A stretch of 64,000 nucleotides of DNA, from positions 9,952,479 through 10,016,478 of the forward strand of contig OZ017800.1 of the NCBI GenBank assembly GCA_963969395.1. The letters are read 5' to 3'. The stretch comes from Pseudoscleropodium purum. Its lineage: Eukaryota; Streptophyta; Bryopsida; Hypnales; Brachytheciaceae. Positions 34,001 to 45,000 of this stretch are shown here, in pieces. Each line of letters begins with the position of its first letter. The first letter of the stretch is position 1. The notes beneath the pieces are model-generated. The model did no database searches and was not told the DNA's origin. It saw only the letters and a list, made by a program, of their open reading frames with translations. The position numbers and the translations under genes were made by a program.

Positions 34001-36164
34001 TGCACGGTCACGGTACCTGTTGCGCAAGTTCGCCTTGCGCTTCGTCATCCTGCGACGCGAATTTAGCAACAACTCTCGCCACTTGAAGCTGCACCTTCAT
34101 GGAGGTGGAGTGGCTTCCCAGAATGTGTGTGAAGACGCTGCTGGCGCCCTCGTTTCGCAGCTGACGCACTCGCTCCTTGTCTCTCGCGAGATACCCTAAC
34201 GCAGTCGCCGCGGCTTCTTGACCCGGAATGGTGCCCTCCTTCAACAACCTGAAGGGAAAAGATGCACGCAAATGCAACACCATGAGCATGTTGGCAAATC
34301 TGAGAGAGAATTGGAATCATTGACTTTTGGAAAATTTTGAGCACGAGAAAATAAACTAAAATTTTTCAAAGATGGGAACCGAGTAATGAAACTAGACCTC
34401 CCTTTCTCAGACACCCTAGAAACACAAAAAATGTTACAAATCCAATTGGCTGCCTCCAAGAACTCTTCTACTTCCATTGATTACTTTGAAGAATTGTGTT
34501 CGATATAGAAACTATGGAGTTTGTCTTTAAGGCTTAAACTAGGCATTGCGATTAGGCAACTAAGTATTGAGATTCTAGGAATTCTCTGTAGCGCAAAAAC
34601 TAGGCATTGCGACACAGATGGTGTTCCGATTGGTTACTTTCGAAAACTTGTGCTGGTTGTAGAGACTCTGGAGTTTGTTTTAGTGCTATAAGTAAGAGTT
34701 GCCATTAATTACTGTTGAAAACTTGTGTTGGTTTCAAAGATTCTGGAGTTTCATTAAAGTGGTAAAACTAGGTGAGGTTAAGCGGATGGTGTTGCAATTG
34801 ATTAATTTTGGAAAACCTGTGTTGGTTCAGAGACTCTAGAGATTCGTTTTAGACCTGAAACTACGCATTGCGATACAGATAGTATTCCAACTGAACACTT
34901 TTGAAAACTTGGCTTCAGAAACTCGGGGAGTTCTTTTTTTGTGCTGAAACTACACATTGCAACAAAGATGGTATCCCGAATTATGAATTTTGAAAACTTG
35001 TGCCAGTTACAGAGACTCTTTGAGTTTCATTCTAGCGCTAAAAGTACGAGTTGCAACACAAATGCTGTTCCAGTTGATTACTTCTGAAAACATCAATTAA
35101 TTGAAGAGACTCTGGATGGTTTTTTAGTGCTACAACTAAGAGTTGCAACACTGATGGTGTTGCCATTTATTACTGTTGATAAGTTGTGTTGGTTTCAGAG
35201 ACTCTGGAGTTTCTTTACAGTGCTAACACTAGGGGTGATAAAGCGGATAGTGTTGCAACTGATTACTTTCGAAGACTTGTGTTGGTTCAGAGACTCTTAA
35301 GATTCGTTTTAGAACCAAAACTAGGCATTGAAACACAGATAGTGTTCCAATTGATTACTCTTGAAATCCTCGTTTTCGAGACTCAAGAATTTCTTTTTAA
35401 TACTGAAACTAGGCGTTGCGACACAGATGGTGTCCCTGATCACTACTTCTGTTGGTTTTTAGACTCTGCGGTTTCTTTACAGGTGCTAAAACTAGGTGTT
35501 GCAAACACTGACAGCATTACAATGTGTGTCATTACCTTAACAACGGCGGCGCCGCGCCTTCCTCAATAATAATCTTCACGTTCCTTTCATTCCCCTTCGC
35601 CAATTTCCCGAGATACTCCGCCCCATCCGCCTTCTCCTCCGCCGTCCCCACATGCACAATCGACACCTGCTCCCACACCAACGCCAACACCGGATCCGTG
35701 CTCGCAATCGGCGGCAACCCCGCGAACTCCGACCTCTCATCCCCACTGCTACTAATATTCAGCAACCACGTCACATCCCCATTGGAGCTTTCCAACCACA
35801 AATTCACTTTTTTGAAATCCGCAGTGGTTGTAATAGTCATCACTCTCCTTAGCATCCCACTCCGTCGGCATTTCTTCACTAACCCTAGCGCCTTCTCCAA
35901 GGCTTTCATGACCTCCAGCATGATGCGACGGGTAGGGCGCTCGTAGAGACCGACGGCGTTGGACGTGGAGAAGCGAGCGGCTTTGCGGAGGAGTTGGATG
36001 AGCTTCTCCACTTTATTGTTGAGGTCCGAGCATTCCTGACGGAAGGAATCGGCTTCTTCGGCGCCTTTGCGGACGAGCTCCGCGACTTGGAGGGGGAAGG
36101 CGAGGAGGTCCTCCATTTTTAAGTCCATGTAGTGGGTCAAGTAGGCTTCGATGTTCGCCTCCAT
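31015..36164 (-). CDS. ARMADILLO REPEAT ONLY (ARO) protein
   Basis: A four-exon gene of 659 aa with matching phases: 36164-35536, 34248-34017, 33416-32796 and 31512-31015. The N-terminal about 170 residues are helical (LKMEDLLAFPLQVAELVRKG; IQLLRKAARFSTSNAVGLYE). Armadillo repeats follow (GTIPGQEAAATALGYLARDK; AIRLLVALLAHQT; KVEAAHALWKLAAGNIKNC; VACCKAIGSLARIFPAPAEG; ALELLCYLSLNVPDSEALA). The length fits the family, and AROs known from other plants are about 650 aa. In the plants studied they act at the plasma membrane of tip-growing cells and confine ROP GTPase signalling; that role is transferred here by homology. The ATG at 36164 (MEANIEAYL) fits the family better than the in-frame ATG at 36221. 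Unusually, the leader, all three introns and the 3' end each contain distinct local duplications. Confidence 0.93.
31640..32790. repeat. Degenerate repeats in ARO intron 3
   Basis: At least two repeat types occur. One of about 130 bp appears at about 31640-31770 and 32390-32520 (CTTGTTACAGTGACAC; AGAAAGACCTCCCA). The other, of about 140 bp, appears in tandem at about 31768-31910 and 31928-32060 (TATTTCAGCCTGCACTA; CAGTGTCACTACC). A third motif (ACCATGTTCTCCTGGTGAATCA type) recurs at about 32200, 32310, 32535 and 32660. The intron appears to be largely duplicated sequence. Confidence 0.75.
33650..33767. repeat. Two-unit tandem duplication in ARO intron 2
   Basis: Two units of about 70 bp start with GGACCCCAGGTGGTAAG (33655) and GGACCCCAGGCGGTAAG (33723). 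The rest of the intron (33417-34016) shows nothing assignable. Confidence 0.8.
34480..35520. repeat. Degenerate ~93-bp tandem array in ARO intron 1
   Basis: A unit marked by AGAGACTCTGGAGTTT and ACTAGGCATTGCGACACAGA recurs about eleven times. The AGAGACTCT core falls at about 34661, 34737, 34830, 34918, 35011, 35105, 35197, 35289, 35378 and 35460, which gives a modal spacing of 92-93 bp. The units differ by many substitutions and small indels, so the array is old. It fills most of the 1287-bp intron. Confidence 0.88.
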
Positions 36165-36262
36165 GGTGGGATGATGGTATGCTGCTGCTGCTACTGGTTC
36201 TGCTGGTTCTGGTTCTCGCAATGGACAATTTGGGCGAGGTTCTAGGCTACGAGACTCTCATC

Positions 36263-36622
36263 CGCAATCTTCGGAGCTTACCCTAGCAAGCGCTGGTTTC
36301 CATCGCTGGGGTTCATGGCCCTGAATCATGGGATTGGTGAGAAGCAACGAGAACAATACTACAGAAGGTTGGCACGAGGGAGAAGCGCGTTCGCAATCAT
36401 CGGAGCTTAGCCTAGCAAGTGCTCCATCGCTGGTTTTCACGGCCTTAAATCATGGAATGTGTGCGAGAAGCACGAAAACAGTACTACAGAGGGTTTTCAA
36501 GAGGAAGAAGCGCATTCAAAATCTTCGGAGTTTAGCTGATTTTCACTTCCCTTGAATCATGTGATGTGCGAGAAGCACGAAAACAGTACTACAGAAGATT
36601 TGCAAGAGAAAGAAGCGCGTTC
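36263..36622. repeat. Three-unit tandem repeat in the ARO leader
   Basis: Units lie at 36263-36391, 36392-36516 and 36517-36622 (129, 125 and 106 bp). Each contains a version of TCTTCGGAGCTTA, GAATCATG, CGAGAAGCACGAAAACAGTA and GAAGCGCGTTCG. They lie about 100-460 bp upstream of the ARO ATG, so they are probably transcribed leader or core promoter. Confidence 0.85.
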
Positions 36623-37330
36623 GTTACATTGCAGTGCCGCCATGGGAAACGAAACTTAGGTTTTGGTACTCGCAAACCTCCATGACGTTGTGCTCCTCGA
36701 TTAGCCTCATTCGAAGTAAACCCAGTTGCTGCTGAAAACCTAGTTTTTGCAACCTCTTCGACTGATCATAAGAAATCCTCCACTCTGCTGAATCCCAGAA
36801 ATTCAGGACACCAGTTTGGAAGACAGAAAAACTTGGAGAGGCTGGCTCCCGGAGACTTGAACACGAACGAGACTAGAAACGGAAACGAGCAGGGGAGTCG
36901 CCATAGCTCCAAAGCTCCATAGCTCGCTCGCTCGCTCGCCTCACAAACACAAGAACCCAAACGCACCTGCTCCTGTTCGGCACACCAAAACCATCACCTC
37001 GCCCAACCCAACAACCTCTGAAGAAACCAACAACCTCAGTTCGGAGAGAACAGCAACCAAAAGAAGAAACAAAAAAGGCTTGATCTTTTGGGATGATGTC
37101 CTGTTCGGAGGAAAAGGGCTCCCTTAAACCCCCTCAAATTGCAAAGTTGGATGAGAATACCGACAAGTGGGGGGAGAGACAGACGAGGGACCCAACTTGC
37201 TTGCAGAAGAATGGCGATGAAATGAAATGGAAGAAGAAGGACAATGGACTGACTGACTGACAATTCGTTGTAGCAAATGGACGGACGGAGAAGGTGGCCT
37301 TCGTGTTGAAGGCAAAACGTGTGCGAGAGG
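36623..37330 (-). promoter_or_regulatory. Probable ARO promoter and upstream region
   Basis: A moderate-GC island ends near 37330, beyond which AT-rich element sequence starts. A GCTC tetranucleotide run at 36922-36939 resembles the GCGA run in the BAG6 promoter area. Small ORFs here have no signature. Confidence 0.45.
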
Positions 37331-37410
37331 ATGATAATTTTTTCCTAATTTCCAGGACACGGAGACCTCTTTTATAGCACTGCGCTTTGGATTAGTCTTT
37401 CAATATGTTG

Positions 37411-37715
37411 ATTAACCCTATATGCCCAAGGCACCAAATTCTGGTGTAGACTATACTTTGAAGTTAACTAAAATCTTACCGAGTTATTATTTTTAGTAGT
37501 TTGTACTTTTGAAAATTTATTTTGGGGGTTTAGTTTTAGGATCAAAAATTCAAATCTGAAAATGAATGATTATGGGTTTTCTATTCAAGAGTTTTTGTGA
37601 GGGTGTCTATTGCAAATCTTGATTTTTTAATGTTGAGGGCTCTTGGAAATGAGACTCAAATACACTAGACCTTGGAGAAAAAATCACATCAGAAATTCAT
37701 TTTTTTTAATTGTAG
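37411..37715 (+). mobile_element. TTAA element, family B, copy 2 (left part only)
   Basis: Starts TTAACCCTATATGCCCAAGG and follows the 19232-19885 element (GGTGTAGACTATACTTTGAAG; CTTGGAAATGAGACTCAAATACA) for about 300 bp, then loses similarity near 37715. It is a truncated copy with no coding capacity. Confidence 0.65.
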
Positions 37716-39041
37716 AAACCTTCCATGATTATAATGTATTTGGAATATAGGTACCTATATTATAGGCGTTTATATTATAAGCACTTTTAATGGTTGTGGT
37801 GTATTTATTTATATACGTGCTCAAAGCTCACATACTCACATTTTCATGCTCACATACTAGCACCATTGGCATTGTCCATTCGGTTTGGTTATGTCATCTA
37901 GTTGTATTTTGCCAAAAAAAATCATTATCTTTTAGCTCAAAGATGAATCCCAATTCTAGTTTGGATAAAAATAAAAAGTATAGACTACAAAGGATTTATA
38001 GTTTGCACAAATTAGCCCTTATATGCAACCTCATAGGCCCATCCAATTTGTAGATTTAAACTTCCCTCCTATTTTGAGGTTTTGCCGTATATTTTATCTT
38101 TTTTAATCTCTTCTAATTGAATTAGAGACTCTACTTCCAAACATGAATTCATAACTTAAAGGAGGTAGTGTGAATTGCTCATGTGGCAATCTAATGCAAG
38201 ATAAAGTCTCTCATATAATTATAATATTTACTTAAAACTATTTTAATCCTTAAATATTTAGAAAGTCGAATTTTGGATGCAGCATAGAATGTTTTCTATA
38301 TAATTGACATAGAACTAGAGAAGGTGCTCAAACTAAGGTATATTATACTAATGAAAAAGATTGCATTCATGTTGAGCCGAATCCAACAACATTATTAATT
38401 CCCCTCCAATTTGAATCATTTTTATACCTTCCACAAGTCTAAAAGGCTTCAATGAAAATGGTCATGTATTTTTAGTGCATGGTGTCATATTGAGCATCCT
38501 ACACTCATATAAAATGACATCAAAATGAAAGATATATATAGATATAGATGGGTTCTTACAAACCTTCAAGAATTAAACTAATTTTTCTCATGAGATTACT
38601 TTTGGCAAAAAATAATTAATATTTTTGAAGCCAAGTGGTTTTGGAAATCAAGAAGCCACTGTGTTCTACAGAATCTATGGAAAATCAAACATGAAGAAAG
38701 TCAAAATTCTAGAAAAAATACCTAGACAACTTGATTTTAGGACATGTCTACTAATTATCTTGGAATCCAAATTCATCCCTCTAACTTTACATCAAAACAA
38801 GGACACTATATGAAAAGTTATGAGTTCTTAGAAAGCCACAACTATCACTTTCCTATGCAAGAAAGAAAACCATTCAATTTCCAAGATTATTGGAAGAATT
38901 GCTAAAAGTTAAGAAAAACTATTTAATAGTCGCCAAATTACTTTGTAGTAAAAATAATTATATGCTGAAATAGTCCACTCAATGCAAAATTATTCAACAC
39001 AAATGTGCTGGAGGTGACCTCAAATATGTAGGAGTTTACTC
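37716..39041. other. AT-rich desert, nothing recognised
   Basis: The ORFs at 37790-38053 and 38625-38813 have no family signature or splice context, and I see no gene here. Confidence 0.5.
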
Positions 39042-39044
39042 TAA

Positions 39045-39608
39045 GGGCCACTTTACACTTAGAGTTGGGGCCAATTCTCTTTGAAGCCAATTGCACAAAT
39101 TTCAAGCCCCTTTGGAATAAAGGTTGTCCTCTACTACTCATTGGAATAAGATTATAACAAGGTCCAATTCTCCCACATGCAAAGGCCTTGAGGCCAAGAA
39201 GCCGGTCCAATTCAATAAAACCTTGAAAAAATAAAGATATGGGCTAAACTTTTCAAAACCTTTTTACACCTAGAGGTCGGGCCAATTCCCCTTGAGGCCA
39301 ATTGCACAAAATCTAAAAAATCTGATTTGTTGAATTTTCTTGGATACATTAAAAAAAAATTAAATCATTGACCATGAAGCCAAGAATTTGCCTACCATTT
39401 TTGGTGCACCCAATTCAACAAGCTCAAACTATATCAAAATCGATATCCTTTTTGGAAAAAAAATAATCATTCCACCAAATTGGCCCGACCTCAAGGTAAC
39501 TTATAAAGGGGTGGGAACATATTTTACCATTTTGTCCAATCACAAGTGACAATTTGTTTACCTTTGACTCACCAAATCGGCCCAGCCTCTAAGTGTAAAA
39601 AGCGGCCC
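39045..39608. mobile_element. Tourist-like (PIF/Harbinger-type) MITE with TAA target duplications
   Basis: Terminal inverted repeats of about 28 bp (GGGCCACTTTACACTTAGAG at the left; CTCTAAGTGTAAAAAGCGGC with CC at the right) are bounded by TAA at 39042-39044 and TAA at 39609-39611. A 3-bp TAA/TTA target duplication and G-rich ends are the signature of PIF/Harbinger MITEs. The 564-bp interior has no transposase. It contains a second, internal copy of the terminal motif near 39258-39310 and its inverse near 39480. Confidence 0.75.
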
Positions 39609-39639
39609 TAATATGAACTACGAAATATTTGCCGAATCC

Positions 39640-39975
39640 TTGGCCCTAAATCGACGAAGCCAGTGTCAGCATCGTTCCAGTCTCTGACGTCTGGACCAGG
39701 TTGACGGAGTTCTGGACCTGGAAGTCTTTGCAGCACACGGGGTACTGTAATAAGCTGGCTGCGGTTGACCATGTCCTGCCAAACACGGTATATCTCCGCC
39801 CTTTTCGTATCAGTTCAGTGCAAAATTCTCAAGACGATTGCCCAGTGTGAATGGGCAGGGGTTATGTTGTACTGCTGTCCCGGCCATGGCGCGTTAACTT
39901 TAATGTACTGTTTGCCGTGCCGCGTTCCTCTTCACCCTTGGCCTCCCAAGTCTCCGTAGTCTGTTCCGTACACAC
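39640..39975 (+). other. GC-rich island with an open frame, unassigned
   Basis: A sharp rise in GC stands out inside the desert. From about 39648 to 39850 a plus-strand frame is open without an ATG and reads VSDVWTRLTEFWTWKS then VDHVLPNTVYLRPFRISS. The amino-acid make-up looks protein-like, but I cannot name the family. It could be an exon or captured fragment of an unknown gene. It lies directly next to the Tourist-like element. Confidence 0.3.
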
Positions 39976-40583
39976 TGCTTGTGATTTTGGAGTGCGCAGT
40001 ACTTTTTTTTTTTTATTAAAATAAATTTGGTCAATGCAGAAAATGATCTTCACTAGATTGCCTGTACGGTATCGTAGGATGACCTATTGTCATCCCTTTT
40101 GCTCGCTACACATATTTCAACTCATCGGATTTGTTGAATTTGTGTTAACCCCTGAGTGCTCCAGTGCCTCAAATATGACCTCTCCAATTTGGATTTTTTT
40201 TTCTTGTTTGACTATTGTAATCCTTTCAATAGTACAGTCAAAGGATGTGTCCTTTTTTCTTTAGCTCCGGGTTGGTCTCCACTGCCAATCAATACGGTTA
40301 GTTTATGTGTGAATCTCTTTTCAGGCGATAGTTTGATTGGAATGAATTGAAAAAGATGTGGATTTCAAATAAACATGAGTTGGGCACTCATGGGGTAAGG
40401 TAATTGAGTTGATTAGTGATCCCAAAATTGGTTAAATTTTACTTGGTTAAATTTTACTTGGTTTCTACTTAATTTTTTCATGCCGTCAATGTAAAATTCA
40501 AAAAAAATCTTCTAAAAAGGAACATTTTGCTAATTACCTTGAACCCATTTTGGAATTATTGGAGCTAACCCATTTCTAACCAC

Positions 40584-41170
40584 TTAACCCCTAAATGCCT
40601 CAAGTCTTTTCTTAGCTTCTAGAAATTTGCTTCAAATTGAACAAAAAGACAACATTTTGATAAGTTGTATCAAATTTTTTTAAATTATAACCGTAAAAAA
40701 TTCAAACTAAGCATGTTAGAGATCACATAGGAAAAGAAAATACAACAATATCACGTATAGATTGAAAGATTCTAATGTTTGATCATGAGGGTATTAAAAC
40801 TATGAAAGTGGTTTGAAGTCTTTCAATCTTCTTTTCACATGTCAAATCTAAAAATTGGTCACTAAAAAAATGTGAAGTTATAGGATATAATATGCATAAC
40901 CCTGACAATTCATGGCTTCTCAAAATCTCTTCTACAATTTTTTGAAAATGAATTTTTAATGTGAATTTTTCTCTAAGATCTACTGTACTTGAAGCTCACT
41001 TCCAAGAGCTCTCAACACTACAAAAAGTCAAGATTTGCAATGGACATCCTTGCACCAAATCTGAATAGAAAAATTACAATCAATCATTTTCCTAATCAGA
41101 TTTTTGATACTAAAGCTCGACTTCAAAAAGAAGTTTTCAAAAATATAAACTACTAATAATAACAATTTGC
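40584..41170 (-). mobile_element. TTAA element, family B, copy 3
   Basis: Starts TTAACCCCTAAATGCCTCAA and is inverse to 19232-19885. It shares ACAACATTTTGATAA, TTGAAGTCTTTCAAT and CATGGCTTCTCAAAATCT type blocks with 62641-63227. The far end is lost near 41170. Upstream, a 17-bp unit (TTGGTTAAATTTTACTT) is repeated in tandem at about 40429-40460. Confidence 0.65.
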
Positions 41171-41599
41171 TTAGGATACATTCGCAACTAGTGTTTGGTA
41201 ACAATGATGTTTGAAATAGAATACCTACATACAAAGATGAGAAAGACTTATTTAATGGGAAGCATTTATTAGAGTGGTTCTGCAAAAATTGAGTTATTAA
41301 AAGTTATCGAGTGTTCACATATGCAAAAATAGTATAAGCTAGCTTACACAAAGGCTACTTTTTTGTTTATACAATCCTAATCCACACAATTCATCCTCGA
41401 ATCATGGATAATTAAATTATCTGTCAATGTTTATGTCATTTGACCATCTATTAGAATAAAAAAATTAGATGGCAAAGTGAAGTTATTGCTTCATTGACAC
41501 TTGTGGGATTGTAGGATGGAGGTGTTACTTTTATATTGAAATCAACTATTTATCACAAATCTTCCAAGGTAATGGTATAATTCAAAGAAGAAAACTTAA

Positions 41600-42035
41600 C
41601 TACTCATTGTCAAAATGTAGGAATAATGTTTGAAGGAGAATTTCAGACCTCATTTAGGCATAGTAGAAAAACATTTCAAAGAAATATTTGACCTAAAAAA
41701 AGTTGTTAAAAATGTCCTTTCCAACCTCTTATTGAAATTTGTTTAACACTTTTGGTTGGAAGCTCAAAATCTCAAACGGATTTTTGGAGATGAAAGTTAA
41801 CTTGATTTAACAACTTTTGTAAGTTCAAATTTTTCTTTATAATGTTATTCTACTATGACTAAATGAGGTCTAAAATTCTTCTTCAAACATTATTCCTAAG
41901 TTTAGAACTTAATCATGAGTGATTGAGTTCCTACAAATTCTCTTTTACATATCCTATATGAGTTGTTACACTTGCTACCACCTTATATGCATATAAAGAG
42001 CCTCTCTCGCCAATTCAATGTGTGAGTATCAAGAT
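41600..42035. mobile_element. Foldback element, family D, copy 1
   Basis: The left arm (AATAATGTTTGAAGGAGAAT, CAGACCTCATTTAGGCATAG) is the inverse of the right arm (CTAAATGAGGTCTAAAATTC, TTCAAACATTATTCCTAAG), with a centre near 41745. The same arms occur in the longer element at 61465-62080. It is non-coding and would form a hairpin if transcribed. Confidence 0.72.
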
Positions 42036-45000
42036 CCTCATAAATTAAACCATGAAATCCCCCAATTGAGAGGTGATGTGTTCTTTGTCTAATTGCCCAT
42101 TTAAAGCCACTTTAGCTAAGAGTGGCTTGACACTCATGAAATCAACAATTTTAGAAGATACGATAGCTTCAAATGTAGACGACTTCAATAGTAATGGGAC
42201 ATAGAAAGAACATGATTAAATACTCGTAATATTGCTCTTACCTCGACGCCACATCACTTGCCACGTAGAATCACGGGATACCAACGAATGTAGGTGGGAA
42301 CGCCCCTTTAATCTTTTTAGCTAGTACCACATCATAAAAAAACTGCAAAAGCTAGGTGTGAACTAAAAAAGATTAATTATGAAATTTTTGATGTAGTTTA
42401 CTTTCTATTAGAAAGTGTAAAAGTTGGCTTGTAGTTGTCTAATGTGAACTGGTACATCTATTTTGGTGATTTCAAGGTGCCAATTTGGATTAGAGTTGTG
42501 AGTGTGAACAAGATTGAGTGCCAATTTGATGTGCTAATTTGTGAAGTTAGATTTGAGGAATTGTATTGCCAATTCGGTAGTTGAGCCTTCAAATGGTGTC
42601 TTGTGAAGTATATATTTTTTTGTCAAGTTGTCTTTGGCACCCACTGTCAAGAATGCAAGTGTGAGACCACTTGTGTTCTTTGTTTTGTTTTGTGTTTTTT
42701 TGTTGTTGTAGTTGTGGAATTTAGTGTGAATACAATGCTAGTTGGATGAGTTCTATGTATAATAAGAAAACCGAGTTGAATCAATGTGAAGATATTATGT
42801 CCAAATTGGATTAGTGGAACTATGAGTTACTTAATTTCCTATTTGGATTGTGCATAAAGTATGTTTGTAATTTCTTTTGTGGATTATAATGGAATGAAAT
42901 AATTACCAAATTGACTATTGTACTACTGGTGTTATATGATGTGCAAATTGAAAGTGAACCAAGTTCAAAGTGATTTAATGCAAATCTTTTTGAACTGTGC
43001 AACTTGGCTAGGATTAAAATCCACTAGGTAAGCTATTGAATCCTATTTAATTTTCTCCTTGGAACAAACTTATTATACTAATAGGATAATTTCCAAATTG
43101 GTCATTATTCTTCTTCTACAATATTTGAAATTAGAAAAAATGCTTTCTTCCAACCTAACTAAACTAGATCATTAAACATAAAATCCTCTTAAAATAAAAT
43201 TTTTGCAAGCACAATTTGGGCAAGAATTATCATAAATTGTCAAATTTTAGGGTTGTGAGAAAAAAATGAAAAGAAAGAGTTTTTTTAAATTCAACTTTAC
43301 AAATTTGTACTATATTACATTGGGAATGTTTACAAAACAATTCACAATCCTTAATTGTACAGATTGAAAGATTATCATGTTTGGAGTTTAGAAAAAATAT
43401 TTTCTTTCAACCTTGCCCAATAGGATTAATAAGCTTTAACTCCTCCTAAAGTAAGATTTTTGTAGTACAAAATATTTTCTTTTGACATTTGCATCCTATA
43501 TCATGTTGATTACATACTTGCCAAATTAGAAAGTAAAAGAAGAATTTTGTTTATACTACCCAAAGTAGTTTGAGTTCCCCAAAATTTCAAGGCATCATAA
43601 CTTTTGATCCATCAAAAATAAAATTGTATTTACACAGAGAAGACTTGTTCATACCTTGTATTAGAATTTCACGAACATTTGACCAAAATGGACTTCATAA
43701 ATAACTATCTAAAATTTCTTATGTGCATTGCATGGTTACTAAGTTGGTCCATTATGGGATGCCTATTTCAAAATGTACAACAATCATAAATTATGTCAAA
43801 TGAATAATAATGGATGAAAGAATTGAATAAGATTTTTCATCCAATGGTTTTTCGAGAGTACCTTGAATCTATTGCAATAGATAGTGTTCTCTCATAAATC
43901 TTTGACTTTTTTGCAAATGAAAATGCTTAATCCATGGATTATAAAAAGGTACTTCTCTACTATAATTTGGCAACTTTTAGTTGTGTGTTCTTGTTCATAA
44001 TTTCAGCAATGAAATTGTTTTTTCAAAAAATAAAGTTGGTCCAATAAACATATGTGAGTAATTAGTATGCATGGAAATGATTGTAAAAAATATCTACTGT
44101 TGGATTTGTACTTTATAACAACTTAGCATGATCCATTTGTTTAGAGGTAAGAAATGTGACATATGTCTTGAAAGAGAAAATTTATAAAAAGGTAGAATCT
44201 TTTTTTCAAGAACAAAAAAGGTGGTTAAAATTCAAGAATAAGTGAATTCTTTTTAGATTTTAAAAATGAAACTAAAAAGTATCTCTTTAAGTACTATATA
44301 CTTTCAAATAAAAATGTATAATCCAACCAAAATGGAATTGATTAAATCATTCAAAATATTTGCATGACATTTAAAAAAATCCAAAGGTTAATGTTTTAGA
44401 TCTTTATTTTGCAACATCTTCAAGAAAATTAGAATCATTGTAAACTCTTTATTTCTAATCTCTCAAATTAAGTGCATCTATAGATGCACCAATTTCAACA
44501 ATTAGGAGGGCACTCCCTCTTAGAAATTGAGATGGCTTGTGATAACATCGTATTTTATAGGGAGCTATTTAGTTGGTAGAAAGGATTATAATACACGATA
44601 TATTTTTAAATAATGGTAAATATTAGTATATCGGGGCATTCTATTGGTGTTTGAATGTTGATTTGGAGGTTTGAGAGTAGTTTTAGTCCTAGGATCAAAC
44701 ATGGTAAAAAAACTTTGTTAAGATTCTTGATAGTATTTGGCCAAATAAAGTGCATGTGACAATATCGGCTAAAATGAACTAGAATGAGATCAACCTTATT
44801 TCCCTAGTACCATAGACACTCACAACAAAAGACTAGGTGAAATTCGCAATTCAAATGTAAAAGATGAAAATTTGCCATTATATGTAATTTTGCAGGCAAA
44901 ATCCATGAATACTATATGTAGGCAGTCGCTATAAAAAGAAAGGTGTTTTTAACATAAAAACAAGCCACGAGTGTAACGGTGATACTAGACTACCAAGATT

